From Halomonas sp. SpR8 (GTDB lineage Bacteria; Pseudomonadota; Gammaproteobacteria; Pseudomonadales; Halomonadaceae), in contig NZ_JAUAMC010000001.1 in NCBI RefSeq assembly GCF_031010195.1, positions 682,001 to 746,000 on the forward strand: a DNA stretch of 64,000 nucleotides. Reading direction: 5' to 3'. Shown piece by piece: positions 1 to 8,376 of the stretch. Below the pieces are notes generated by a model that did not search any database, was not told the DNA's origin, and was given only the letters and a program-made list of their open reading frames with translations. Both the position numbers and the translations under genes were made by a program. Each line of letters starts with the position of its first letter. Within the stretch, counting starts at the first letter, position 1.

Positions 1-2
1 AG

Positions 3-434
3 AACGTGACAGGAAGTCGGGAAGCCGATCAGTTCATCCTCGGCGGCGAATCAGTTGCACTCACTGGCGGTACGGGTGATGACGTCTTCGCGTTCGCCAA
101 CGCCGGTGAGGATCAGCCGATCGCCGTTTCGCACGTGATCATGGACTTTGGGGTCGGAGACCGAATCCGGATATCTGAATTCGATATTTTTTGGCAGGCC
201 GACCACGAGCCGGGCGACCGTTTCGAACAAACCTACCACGGCGCCGACGATGGAGATTTACCAATACGCTATCGCCACGATCGGGACGATGTAAGCGAGT
301 GGACCATGATTGAGATCAAGACCGAGACCGACTTCGCGGACGATGCAATGTGGGCAACGGCCGTCTCCCTTAAGGGAGTACACCAGCTGTCGTGGTCTAC
401 CGAGCGTGACGATAGTTTTGAGTGGCTATCGTAG
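3..434 (+). CDS. RTX-type calcium-binding secreted protein, C-terminal part (partial)
   Basis: The reading frame is open to the first base of the window, so this is the 3' end of a larger gene; the GTG at 6 is not a credible start. A glycine/aspartate nonapeptide of the hemolysin type (GGTGDDVFAF) lies near residue 22, followed by about 110 residues rich in Asp, Glu and aromatic residues and ending in FEWLS. In RTX proteins such a tail after the calcium-binding repeats carries the type I secretion signal. The HlyD-family adaptor gene begins 37 bp downstream on the same strand, which fits a substrate-adaptor operon. The N-terminal effector domain lies outside the window, so its activity (protease, lipase, adhesin) cannot be stated. 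Confidence 0.7.
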   Translation, partial: NVTGSREADQFILGGESVALTGGTGDDVFAFANAGEDQPIAVSHVIMDFGVGDRIRISEFDIFWQADHEPGDRFEQTYHGADDGDLPIRYRHDRDDVSEWTMIEIKTETDFADDAMWATAVSLKGVHQLSWSTERDDSFEWLS

Positions 435-470
435 GAGCATGCAGAGAAGCGTGCATAGGAGAGTAGAAGA

Positions 471-1799
471 ATGAGCACTTATGATCTTTCCGGCGGTTCC
501 GTCAAGCCGTTGCCGAATCCAGAAAACGCCTTTCGCCTTGGCCCGCGCATCTTTGTGGGCACGGCGCTCGCCTTGCTTCTGCTGTTGGGTGCTGGTGGCT
601 GGGCCGCGAGCGCTCAACTAAGCGGGGCTGTTATCGCGCAGGGATCCGTGACGGTGGATCAGAACCTGAAGTCGATACAGCATAGTGACGGCGGCATCAT
701 CAGCGAAATAAACATCAGGGAAGGGGACTTTGTTCGCGCTGGCGATGTGCTAATGAAACTCCAAGACACTCAGACCAAGGCAGAGCTTTCGATCGTGCGC
801 TCTAAGCTCGTGGAATTGGCCATCAGGAGAGCCCGGCTTCTCGCAGAGCGGGACGGTCTTGCGGCAATCGAGTTCCCTGCTGATTTGGATGCAGGCGCCT
901 CTCCGGATGTCTTCCTCGGCGAAACACGGCTCTTCGAGGGCAACCGCACCAGTCTCCAAAGCAAGCAGCAGCAGCTCGAACTTAGCGTCGAGCAAATCGA
1001 AGAGGAGATAAAGGGTCTGGAAGCACAGCAGCAATCGAAACATGAGGAATTCCAGCTCGTCGAGACCGAGTACGAGGCAAACAGAGGCCTGGTTGGCAGA
1101 GGGGTCATCGCCCGAACCCACCTCGTACCGATCGCGCGTGACAGAGCGCGACTTTTAGGCGAACGCAGTGAGATCCACGCGTCCATTGCCCGGGCGAGAG
1201 CCCGCATGAGTGAAATTCGTCTGCAGATTATTGCGATCGACGAGAATGCTCGTACCGAGGCGCAGCGGGAGTTAAGCGTCGTGGAGGCGGAATTTTCAGA
1301 GCTGCGTGATCGGCGCATCGCCATTGAAGATCGGCTGGCGCGAACGGACATTCGCGCGCCAATCTCTGGCACCGTCAATGAACTGAACATCCACACAATA
1401 GGCGGCGTGATTACACCGGCCGAAGAGCTTGTCACCATCGTGCCAGAAGACGCCAAACTGAAAATCGAGGTGAAACTGGCTCCGGTAACCATCGACCAAC
1501 TCTGGGTCGGACAGTCAGCCAGACTTCGTTTCACTGCCTTTAATCAGAGAACGACACCGGAGCTTAAAGGCGAGGTCGTCTATGTCTCCGCAGCAACTAC
1601 TCGCGACGACACGACAGGCGAGATTTACTACCTTGGCGATGTCGACGTTTCTGCTGAAGAGCTTGAGAAGCTTGGTGATACTACGCTGATGCCGGGTATG
1701 CCAGTCGAAGTCTTTATCACCACCGAAGAGCGCACCGCACTGACGTATTTTGTTAAGCCTATCACCGACCAGTTCAGCAGGGCCTTTCGAGAAGAGTGA
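471..1799 (+). CDS. HlyD family type I secretion periplasmic adaptor subunit
   Basis: 442 residues, the usual length for PrtE/HlyD adaptors. A short cytoplasmic N-terminus is followed by one membrane segment (about residues 28-48), a split lipoyl-like domain whose first half (about 73-98) contains GGIISEINIREGDFVRAGD and whose second half (about 295-325) contains IRAPISGTVNELNI, a long alpha-helical hairpin between them (about 100-290), and a C-terminal beta domain. The family links an inner-membrane ABC exporter to a TolC-like outer-membrane channel. Neither partner is downstream here; the ABC gene is presumably upstream of the RTX gene, outside the window. The start ATG at 471 follows a purine-rich stretch (gagagtagaaga). 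Confidence 0.9.
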   Translation: MSTYDLSGGSVKPLPNPENAFRLGPRIFVGTALALLLLLGAGGWAASAQLSGAVIAQGSVTVDQNLKSIQHSDGGIISEINIREGDFVRAGDVLMKLQDTQTKAELSIVRSKLVELAIRRARLLAERDGLAAIEFPADLDAGASPDVFLGETRLFEGNRTSLQSKQQQLELSVEQIEEEIKGLEAQQQSKHEEFQLVETEYEANRGLVGRGVIARTHLVPIARDRARLLGERSEIHASIARARARMSEIRLQIIAIDENARTEAQRELSVVEAEFSELRDRRIAIEDRLARTDIRAPISGTVNELNIHTIGGVITPAEELVTIVPEDAKLKIEVKLAPVTIDQLWVGQSARLRFTAFNQRTTPELKGEVVYVSAATTRDDTTGEIYYLGDVDVSAEELEKLGDTTLMPGMPVEVFITTEERTALTYFVKPITDQFSRAFREE

Positions 1800-2027
1800 G
1801 AATGAGTAACCTAGCGCTGTAAACGCGACTTCATTCCAACTCGATTTTTATTCTTACCAATTGATGGGCCGATTAATTCCAGCGCTACATGGACATGTGT
1901 TGAATAATCGTTTCTAGCCGAATCAGGAACTTTCCTGCATATTAGCAATGGGTCAGATGACGACCCGCTGGGGTAAATACGCTAGCTGCCCTAATTAGCA
2001 CTACCAATAAAGCAAGAGGATGGCTCA

Positions 2028-2720
2028 ATGTCAGAAACCCATAAACCTTCAACGAAAGCATTTCTGGGCGATATTCGCGTAAAGGTGGTCTTGGCGATTG
2101 CAGTTATCGCTGTGATCTGGGCCGTTGTGGCGCAGACCATTGCAGGGTCGCGGCAAGACAGTGTGGAAGCACTTGAAGCCCGGCTGGCAGAAACTGAGCG
2201 TGAGCACCAGCAGATTCAGGCGCAGATGACCGAAGTAGAAGCCGCGGAGCTTGACTTGGCAACACTGCAGCAGCGAGTAAGCAATCTTAAAACGGAACAA
2301 GCCGAGGCGGAAGCCGCGCTTGCTTCAACGCGTGCAGACATTGCCAATACGGAAGAAGATTTGAGCGCTTTACGGGGTGAGCGTGAAACCCGCGAAGAAG
2401 AAGTGGGCGACCTCAACGAGCAGGTAGAAGAAGAGCAGAGCCGCCTTGACGAACTGAACAAGACATATGCTGAGGTAGAAAAAGATAAACAAGAGGCCGA
2501 AGCCGCTCGCGATGCCGCTCGACAGTCTCGTCAAGATGCAGATGAGGCGCGCAGCGAAGCAGAAGCAGACCTCGAAGCGCTGAACGCTGAGATTGAAGAA
2601 GCCAATACCCAACTTACCGAGATTGGTGATGAGATTAGTGATTTAGAAGCAACGCGTGATGCGCTTACTGTTGAAATCACCTCGCTCAGAGCGATACGCG
2701 ACGACGCGCAAACGCCTTAA
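2028..2720 (+). CDS. Membrane-anchored coiled-coil protein of unknown function
   Basis: 230 residues. A hydrophobic segment at about residues 20-38 (VKVVLAIAVIAVIWAVVAQT) is followed by nearly 190 residues of almost uninterrupted Glu/Ala/Gln/Arg heptad sequence, predicting a long coiled coil. The topology suggests an inner-membrane anchor with the rod in the periplasm, or a signal-anchor. I recognise no enzymatic motif. It starts at ATG 2028 after agagga, 228 bp downstream of the HlyD gene, so it probably has its own promoter. It could be an envelope spacer or a secretion accessory, but the sequence does not decide. Confidence 0.75.
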   Translation: MSETHKPSTKAFLGDIRVKVVLAIAVIAVIWAVVAQTIAGSRQDSVEALEARLAETEREHQQIQAQMTEVEAAELDLATLQQRVSNLKTEQAEAEAALASTRADIANTEEDLSALRGERETREEEVGDLNEQVEEEQSRLDELNKTYAEVEKDKQEAEAARDAARQSRQDADEARSEAEADLEALNAEIEEANTQLTEIGDEISDLEATRDALTVEITSLRAIRDDAQTP

Positions 2721-2754
2721 CGATTTGCATACCTTAACGATTTGCATACCTTAA
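2721..2754 (+). repeat. 17-bp tandem repeat, two perfect copies after a stop codon
   Basis: The unit cgatttgcataccttaa is repeated twice in direct contact, starting at the base after the TAA of the coiled-coil gene. A partial third copy (cttaa) forms the end of the CDS itself, so the repeat appears to have grown out of the stop-codon context. Confidence 0.9.
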
Positions 2755-3024
2755 CGAATGTCACTGTGCAGCGCAGCAATCTAAACGTATCTCCCCGTTA
2801 ATCAAACGGGGAGTTCGTCGATGGTATCGACCACGGCGCAGGCCCCGCGTTGAGGCTAGCGCACCCTCATGAACCGCCAGCGCTGATAACGCTTTGCCTT
2901 GGTCAGCCTGAAACGAACGGGTGGCCGTTGCGCTGGGTTGGAGCAGAGCTAAAGCGGAAGAAACGAACACCCCGCCAACACCTGCTGTCGTAACTAGATC
3001 AAGTTCCAGTAGGTTCGCTCTACT
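2721..3024. other. Gap of about 300 bp: tandem repeat, hairpin, possible gene remnant
   Basis: After the 17-bp repeat there is a perfect hairpin (stem ctccccgtt 2791-2799 with aacggggag 2805-2813), which could end transcription but has no T-run on either strand. On the minus strand, about 15 codons ending at a TGA (2802-2804) read GACAVVDTIDELPV, like the C-terminus of some HAD-type phosphatases, but the frame is broken just upstream. No intact gene is seen. Confidence 0.4.
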
Positions 3025-3426
3025 ATGCCTTCCCCGCAGCTACTTCTTCTCGCCGATACCATTCTTATTATCCACGTGCTGTTTGTGGCTTTCGTCGTGC
3101 TCGGTTTGTTCGCGGTGTACTTGGGTTATTTTCTGAACTGGCGGTGGGTTCGCAACCGAGTGTTCCGGATTATCCACCTGTGTGCCATTGGTTACGTGGT
3201 GGGGCAAGCGTGGTTGGGCGCAGTGTGCCCTTTGACTATCTGGGAAATGGCGCTGCGGGCAGAGGCGGGCGCAGCCACCTATTCGGGCTCTTTTATTCAG
3301 TATTGGCTGCATAGCCTGCTTTACTACAGTGCACCCGAGTGGGTGTTCGTCGTTGTCTATAGCGTATTCGGCAGCTTGGTGGCGGCCAGTTGGTTTGTCG
3401 TTCGGCCCAACAAGCGCGCTCACTGA
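3025..3426 (+). CDS. DUF2784 family membrane protein
   Basis: 133 residues with about four hydrophobic segments (about 8-32, 46-64, 88-100, 105-126). It carries the family features: an N-terminal LLADTILIIHVLFVAFVVLG segment, the central VCPLTIWEMALR motif, and YSGSFIQYWLHSLLYY before the last helix. DUF2784 proteins are small integral membrane proteins of unknown function. Single gene with no operon partner: the subtilase follows 78 bp later. The family assignment is firm; the role is unknown. Confidence 0.85.
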   Translation: MPSPQLLLLADTILIIHVLFVAFVVLGLFAVYLGYFLNWRWVRNRVFRIIHLCAIGYVVGQAWLGAVCPLTIWEMALRAEAGAATYSGSFIQYWLHSLLYYSAPEWVFVVVYSVFGSLVAASWFVVRPNKRAH

Positions 3427-3504
3427 ATCACTGGCTAAGATCATTAGGTGCGTTAAGCTGAAAGGATCAGTATTTCAGGACAGCCAAACGAAAAGGGATC
3501 TACG

Positions 3505-4884
3505 ATGGCTAAAACACCAAAAGGTAATGGCAGCGGTAGCAAGTCTTCTGGCCCAAGCGAGTCACTTAACTCTATTTCTTGCGGAACCGAAAAGCTCCTA
3601 TTGGCAGCACTGAAGCGTGGCGGTAGCTGTCTCGAAACGGGACGCTTTCTGATCAGTTACCGTGAGGGAAGGGTAGAAGAGGGTATCAAAGCACTAAAGG
3701 CTCAGGACTTCAGGGTGGCCGATGCGCGGGATTTTGCGGATCAGGCGGTCAGCCTGGAAGATGCCGGGGATGCTGAGGCGATGGTGTTTCCAGAGCTGGG
3801 TGTCGCGCTGGTTGGCGGTGATGCTCTGCAACTGCATGGAATGAGCATTAACGACACCATTGCCGCTGACAGCCCAATAGAAATTATTGAGCCGGAGTAT
3901 TTCGCGTTTTCTGAAAGCTCTGGTTTTAAAAGTTCTGGTTTTAAAAGTTCTGATTGTAAAAACTCTGATGCTAGAAACGCCGAGTACCTGCGAGGCTTTT
4001 TACGGGCAGCGAGCACGATAGCCCATGATCTTGGCGTTGACCTTGATAGGGATGCAGCCGATGAGGAGCGTCAGGCGGATGAGCTGGAAGCGACTTGGGG
4101 GCTGAATCAATGCAATGTTCCGCAAAGCAGTTGGAGCGGTGCGGGCATTAAGGTGGCCGTGCTGGATACGGGCATGGATCTGGGACATCCGGATTTAGTA
4201 AGTCGAGAATTTATTACCCGGTCATTCGTTGGGGAGCCGGTTCAAGACATCAATGGCCACGGCACGCACTGTATCGGCACGGCTTGTGGCCCAAAAATGC
4301 CTTCCGAAGGCACTTCGCGCTACGGTATCGCTTTCGCTTCTCAGGTACTCGTCGGCAAGGTGCTGACCAACTCTGGCAGCAGCACCGGCGCGGGCGTACT
4401 CGCAGGCTTGAACTGGGCTATCGCCAATCGCTGTGAGGTGATCTCGATGTCGCTGGGCAGCCAGAGCCCTGTTCAAGCCGCCTACACGCACGCGGGTGCG
4501 GCGGCACTGCGTAAAGGGTGCCTAATTATCGCCGCTGCAGGCAATGCCTCTGCCAACACCGGGGCTCCGGCTAACTCGCCGACCGTGATGTCCGTGGCGT
4601 CTCTCGACCCGAACCTGAAACCTTCCAGCTTTTCAAACTATGGCAAGATCGAGATTGCAGCACCTGGGCGCGATATCTTTTCGTCCTGGCCTCGGCCGAC
4701 TCGCCATAAATCGATTAGCGGCACCAGCATGGCAGCGCCACATGTGGCAGGGTGCGCGGCTCTCTGGGCAGAGTCCGACGCCTCACTGCGTGGAATGAAG
4801 CTTTGGCAACGACTGCTGGATTCTGCGAAACAGCTGCCCTCTTCTGACTCCCAAGTCGGGGCCGGGTTGGTACAGGCACCCTAA
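3505..4884 (+). CDS. S8 family (subtilisin-like) serine protease without a visible signal peptide
   Basis: 459 residues. The catalytic triad is intact: Asp about 221 (AVLDTGMDLGHPDL), His about 252 (NGHGTHCIGTA) and Ser about 408 (SGTSMAAPHVAG), with oxyanion-hole Asn about 347 (AAAGNAS). Residues about 45-135 (from GRFLISYREGRVEEGI to IEIIEPEYFAF) resemble an I9-type propeptide. The N-terminus is Lys/Ser/Gly-rich and lacks a Sec or Tat signal, so secretion is not evident. Residues 138-157 are a pentapeptide repeat (SSGFK) encoded by a 15-bp DNA repeat between propeptide and catalytic domain. ATG 3505 follows aaaagggatctacg. The next gene, 12 bp downstream, encodes a small propeptide-like protein, so the two probably form an operon. 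Confidence 0.9.
   Translation: MAKTPKGNGSGSKSSGPSESLNSISCGTEKLLLAALKRGGSCLETGRFLISYREGRVEEGIKALKAQDFRVADARDFADQAVSLEDAGDAEAMVFPELGVALVGGDALQLHGMSINDTIAADSPIEIIEPEYFAFSESSGFKSSGFKSSDCKNSDARNAEYLRGFLRAASTIAHDLGVDLDRDAADEERQADELEATWGLNQCNVPQSSWSGAGIKVAVLDTGMDLGHPDLVSREFITRSFVGEPVQDINGHGTHCIGTACGPKMPSEGTSRYGIAFASQVLVGKVLTNSGSSTGAGVLAGLNWAIANRCEVISMSLGSQSPVQAAYTHAGAAALRKGCLIIAAAGNASANTGAPANSPTVMSVASLDPNLKPSSFSNYGKIEIAAPGRDIFSSWPRPTRHKSISGTSMAAPHVAGCAALWAESDASLRGMKLWQRLLDSAKQLPSSDSQVGAGLVQAP
3916..3975 (+). repeat. 15-bp in-frame tandem repeat inside the subtilase gene
   Basis: Four contiguous 15-bp units: agctctggttttaaa, agttctggttttaaa, agttctgattgtaaa, aactctgatgctaga. Each adds five residues (SSGFK, SSGFK, SSDCK, NSDAR). 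The third/fourth junction (gattgtaaaaactct) resembles the units of the arrays at 30816 and 34628 read on their minus strand. Confidence 0.85.
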
Positions 4885-4896
4885 AGGGGATGATCA

Positions 4897-5136
4897 ATGC
4901 CAAAGATAGTGCTTTGGATAGTGACGATTTCCGACGATCGACCGATCAATGATGTAGCCACGCGCCTTAGCGCGGAGGGGCTAGCCATCAAGGAGATCCT
5001 CGAGGAGATTAGCTGTATTACCGGATCGGCAGATGATGACACGGCTGAGCGACTGAAACATATCGAAGGCGTTTTAGATATTGCCCCTGATATGCAGGTT
5101 GATGTGGGACCGCCGGGTGCGGATGAGACCTGGTAA
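4897..5136 (+). CDS. Small stand-alone I9 propeptide/inhibitor-like protein paired with the subtilase
   Basis: 79 residues. The predicted order is strand-helix-strand-strand-helix-strand: IVLWIVTIS, then a helix over DVATRLSAEG, ILEEISCITGSA, a helix over AERLKHIEGV, and a final LDIAPDMQVDV. This matches the ferredoxin-like fold of subtilisin propeptides (I9), including the L-x(2-3)-EGVxxIxPDxxV ending. It has no signal peptide. ATG 4897 follows aaaggggatga, 12 bp after the protease stop codon. Inference: it acts in trans as a folding helper or inhibitor of the upstream protease, as free I9 proteins do in fungi. Such small proteins are easily misannotated; no enzyme motif is present. Confidence 0.65.
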   Translation: MPKIVLWIVTISDDRPINDVATRLSAEGLAIKEILEEISCITGSADDDTAERLKHIEGVLDIAPDMQVDVGPPGADETW

Positions 5137-5178
5137 GCTAGTTGACGATAACTCAAGAGCTGGTGAAAGGGGGTGGGT

Positions 5179-5772
5179 TTGAGCGAGTCACTACGAGAGC
5201 TGCTAGTTGAGTTAGAGCAATTTGGTCAGGAAAACGACGCTGCGATTGTTGATCGCCCACGGCGAATGTTGAATATCACCCGCGATACCGGGGAATTCCT
5301 TGCGGTGCTTACCCAGGCAACGAATGCGCAACGTGTGTTGGAGATTGGCACCTCCAACGGGTATTCCACCTTGTGGTTGGCTCAAGCGGCGCAAAAGATC
5401 GGTGGGCACGTTATGACCATTGAGCAAGCCGAGTTCAAGCTTGAACTCGCCGCCAAGAACTTTGAACGCTCAGGTCTTTCTGAAGTCATTACTCAACTTT
5501 GCGGGGAAGCGAGCGGTTTGATTGAAAGCATGCCGGACGCTAATGCTGACTTGATTTTCCTAGACTCTAAACGCTCCGAGTATGTGCACTGGTGGCCCAC
5601 CATTAAGCGTATATTGAGAAGAGGTGGTCTTCTTGTGGTCGATAATGCCACGTCTCATGCAGACGAAATGGCAGCTTTTATGGCGTTGGTATCTGCAGAT
5701 GCTGATGTCGCTACGTGCATAGTACCTGTTGGGAATGGGCAGTTTTTGGCAACGCGGAATCGCGTACATTAG
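5179..5772 (+). CDS. Class I SAM-dependent O-methyltransferase (family 3 type)
   Basis: 197 residues from TTG 5179. I prefer this to GTG 5173 because the ribosome-binding sequence aaaggggg (5166-5173) would overlap the GTG but stands 5 nt from the TTG. Motif I is RVLEIGTSNGYSTLWLA, the acidic residue after strand 2 is in VMTIEQAEFKLELA, and ADLIFLDSKRSEYVHWW is followed by GGLLVVDN, as in O-methyltransferase family 3. The methyl acceptor is unknown. It follows the protease/inhibitor pair by 42 bp and precedes lemA by 19 bp. Confidence 0.8.
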   Translation: MSESLRELLVELEQFGQENDAAIVDRPRRMLNITRDTGEFLAVLTQATNAQRVLEIGTSNGYSTLWLAQAAQKIGGHVMTIEQAEFKLELAAKNFERSGLSEVITQLCGEASGLIESMPDANADLIFLDSKRSEYVHWWPTIKRILRRGGLLVVDNATSHADEMAAFMALVSADADVATCIVPVGNGQFLATRNRVH

Positions 5773-5791
5773 CTGCAAATGAGGAAGAACC

Positions 5792-6388
5792 ATGCTGCTC
5801 ACTCTTATCATTATCGTGGCGATCATCGCCGTTATTGCCTTTTACGTGATCGGTGTCTACAACCGACTTGTGTCGTTGAAAAATCGCTTTGAGAACGCCT
5901 TTGCACAAATTGAGGTGCAGCTTAAGCGTCGGCATGACCTGATTCCTAACCTGGTCGAAACTGCTAAAGGTTATCTCAGTCATGAGCGGGAGACGCTGCA
6001 GTCGGTCATCGAGGCGCGTAATACCGCCGCCGCTGGGCTAAAAGCGGCTGCGGCAAACCCCGGCAGTGCCAAAGCGATGGCAGACCTGGGCGGCGCAGAG
6101 GGTGCGCTGACACAGGCGATGGGGCGGCTCAATGTGGTCATGGAAGCCTACCCGGATTTAAAAGCCTCGCAGAACATGCAGCAGTTGTCAGAAGAGCTAA
6201 CCAGCACTGAAAACAAGGTGGCCTTTGCACGGCAGTCATTCAATGATGCAGTGATGCACTACAACACCTATCGGCAGAGTTTCCCCCCGGTAGCAGTGGC
6301 TGGCATGTTCGGCCACGGTCAGAATGCTTCTTTGTTAGAGTTTGAAGACAGCGCCCAGATTCAAGTGGCGCCGAAGGTGTCGTTTTAA
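5792..6388 (+). CDS. lemA: LemA family protein
   Basis: 198 residues. One N-terminal membrane helix (about residues 2-22) is followed by the LemA signature YNRLVSLKNRFENAFAQIEV and VQLKRRHDLIPNLVETAKGY, then a helical bundle including ENKVAFARQSFNDAVMHYN. LemA proteins have an outward-facing N-terminus and a cytoplasmic helical domain. The M48 protease gene starts 18 bp downstream, a conserved pairing, so a role in envelope protein quality control with that protease is likely. ATG 5792 follows aggaaga. Confidence 0.92.
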   Translation: MLLTLIIIVAIIAVIAFYVIGVYNRLVSLKNRFENAFAQIEVQLKRRHDLIPNLVETAKGYLSHERETLQSVIEARNTAAAGLKAAAANPGSAKAMADLGGAEGALTQAMGRLNVVMEAYPDLKASQNMQQLSEELTSTENKVAFARQSFNDAVMHYNTYRQSFPPVAVAGMFGHGQNASLLEFEDSAQIQVAPKVSF

Positions 6389-6406
6389 ACTCAGGGAAAA
6401 CGCGAC

Positions 6407-8344
6407 ATGGATTTTTTTACCGCGCAGGATAACGCTCGGCGTAAAACCGGGCGTCTGGTTGTCTTGATGGTACTGGCAGTACTTGCCCTGATTGTTGTTA
6501 CCACACTAGCGATTGCCATCGCGCTTCATCTGATGGGTGAGCAATCTGCGACACAAACCAACCTTCCTACTCCGGGGTTGTGGTCGGCTCTCTCGATTGA
6601 ACTGGTCATTGGCGTTGCGATTGCGGTGTTGGCCGTGGTGGTACTGGGCGGTTTATTCAAACGAAGCCAGCTAAAGCGTGGTGGCCGGGTAGTGGCAGAA
6701 GCCCTGGGTGGACGCGAAATCAATCTGAATACCCGCGATGCTGATGAGCGACGCATTCTCAATGTCGTTGAAGAGATGGCGATTGCCTCTGGAACGCCAG
6801 TGCCCTCCGTTTATGTGTTGGAGGAGGAGAGTATCAATGCCTTCGCAGCCGGTTATCAAACCAATGATGCAGTGATCGGGATTACCCGTGGCACGATCCG
6901 TCACCTGACGCGGGATGAACTTCAGGGTGTTGTAGCTCACGAGTTTAGTCACATTTTGCATGGTGACACGCGGTTGAATATGCGGCTGATCAGCATACTC
7001 CATGGCATTCTCATCATTGGCTTATTGGGCGGAACACTGCTGCGTAGTATGCGCTTTCGGCGGGTCGGCGGTGGAAAGCGCGACAACTCAGGCGCCGTTG
7101 TTTTAGCGCTGGGGGCGGTACTAATGCTGATTGGCTACGCGGGTACCTTTTTTGGCAATTTGATCAAATCGGCGGTCAGTCGGCAGCGTGAATATCTGGC
7201 GGATGCCTCTGCGGTGCAGTTTACCCGCAATCCTCAGGGGATCGGCAATGCGCTGGTGAAGATCGGCGCGCACACGCAAGGCTCTAGCCTGCAAGCCGCC
7301 CAGGCGTCGGAGTTTAGCCACTTGTTCTTCGGTCAGGGGGTGTGGCTAGGGTTTAGTCAGATGATGGCAACTCATCCGCCGTTAAAAGACCGTATTAAAC
7401 GTGTGATGCCCAGCTGGGATGGCAACTTTGAGACCACTGCGCACACCCAGCAGGCCGAGCGCGATACTGTCAATTCAGAAGAGGATGCGTCACGCCAAAA
7501 TCCAGGGTTAAGGTCGGCTACGCTAGCGGTTGTCTTAACCGGTGCCTCTGCCCAGACGGCTATCAACTCCATGGGCCAGCCCGACCAACGCCACCTTTCC
7601 CAAGCGCGATCAGCTCTAAAAACCTTGCCTGATAGCATCAAAGTTGCTGCCCATGAGCCTTATGCGGCGCGCGCTTTAATGTATGCGCTACTTCTCAGTG
7701 AAGATCAGGCACTGCGAGAGCATCAGCTAGCAGCGTTGCAGAAAACTGCCTTGCCGGATGTTTATGCTGAATTGAGCAAGCATGCCCCGGATTTGATGAG
7801 ACTGGATATTCAACTGCGCTTGCCACTGGTTGAGTTGGCGCTGCCAGCGCTGAAGTCGCTTTCGGTGGAGCAGGGGCAGCACTTTCGCCTGTGTCTGGAA
7901 CGGCTGATGATTTCAGACGGCCAGGTTAGCTTGTGGGAGTGGACGCTATATCAGCTGTTGTTGAATAATCTGAGCGCGCAAGATAATAGGCCTGCCAACC
8001 TTAAATTGAATGACCTGCAGCGGGAGTGCCAGCTATTGCTGACGGTGCTTGCCACTGCCGGTCAGGATAACCCTGATGAGATTAACGCAGCGCTCAGCGC
8101 CGCTGAAAGTGAGCTGCCGTTCGCACTCACTGCCACTGACGATATAGGTGATATGCGTGCGCTTAGCCTGGCAGTTGAGCGTTTGCGGCGCTTAAAGCCT
8201 TTGCATAAGCCTGCCCTGTTGCAGGCAATGGCGCGCTGTATTGAGCACAGCGACCGTATTCTGCCTGCCGAAGCCGAGCTGTTGCGTGCCATGGCAGATA
8301 TTCTCGATTGCCCAATGCCGCCACTGTTATCAGATGAGGCATAG
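6407..8344 (+). CDS. M48 family membrane zinc metalloprotease
   Basis: 645 residues. The zinc site HEFSH is at about 178-182 (GVVAHEFSHILHGD), with the third ligand Glu at about 262 (REYLADASAVQF). Membrane helices flank the catalytic domain: two before it (about 18-43, 61-85) and two after HEFSH (about 200-215, 230-255). The region after about residue 360 is a long helical extension not found in the minimal HtpX core; the family member paired with LemA commonly has such a tail. It forms an operon with lemA (18-bp gap). It is larger than HtpX (about 290 residues), so I do not call it htpX. Confidence 0.9.
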   Translation: MDFFTAQDNARRKTGRLVVLMVLAVLALIVVTTLAIAIALHLMGEQSATQTNLPTPGLWSALSIELVIGVAIAVLAVVVLGGLFKRSQLKRGGRVVAEALGGREINLNTRDADERRILNVVEEMAIASGTPVPSVYVLEEESINAFAAGYQTNDAVIGITRGTIRHLTRDELQGVVAHEFSHILHGDTRLNMRLISILHGILIIGLLGGTLLRSMRFRRVGGGKRDNSGAVVLALGAVLMLIGYAGTFFGNLIKSAVSRQREYLADASAVQFTRNPQGIGNALVKIGAHTQGSSLQAAQASEFSHLFFGQGVWLGFSQMMATHPPLKDRIKRVMPSWDGNFETTAHTQQAERDTVNSEEDASRQNPGLRSATLAVVLTGASAQTAINSMGQPDQRHLSQARSALKTLPDSIKVAAHEPYAARALMYALLLSEDQALREHQLAALQKTALPDVYAELSKHAPDLMRLDIQLRLPLVELALPALKSLSVEQGQHFRLCLERLMISDGQVSLWEWTLYQLLLNNLSAQDNRPANLKLNDLQRECQLLLTVLATAGQDNPDEINAALSAAESELPFALTATDDIGDMRALSLAVERLRRLKPLHKPALLQAMARCIEHSDRILPAEAELLRAMADILDCPMPPLLSDEA

Positions 8345-8376
8345 GCAACAACTCGCGATACAGGAAAGCCTTAGTC

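Noticed and set aside
770-1534. 254-codon minus-strand frame opposite the HlyD gene
   Set aside because: Ser/Arg-rich shadow frame with no domain; the plus-strand gene is clear.
2761-2970. 69-codon minus-strand frame and a HAD-like tail (GACAVVDTIDELPV)
   Set aside because: The HAD-like stretch is about 15 codons long in another frame and is closed by a stop just upstream; too short for a pseudogene call.
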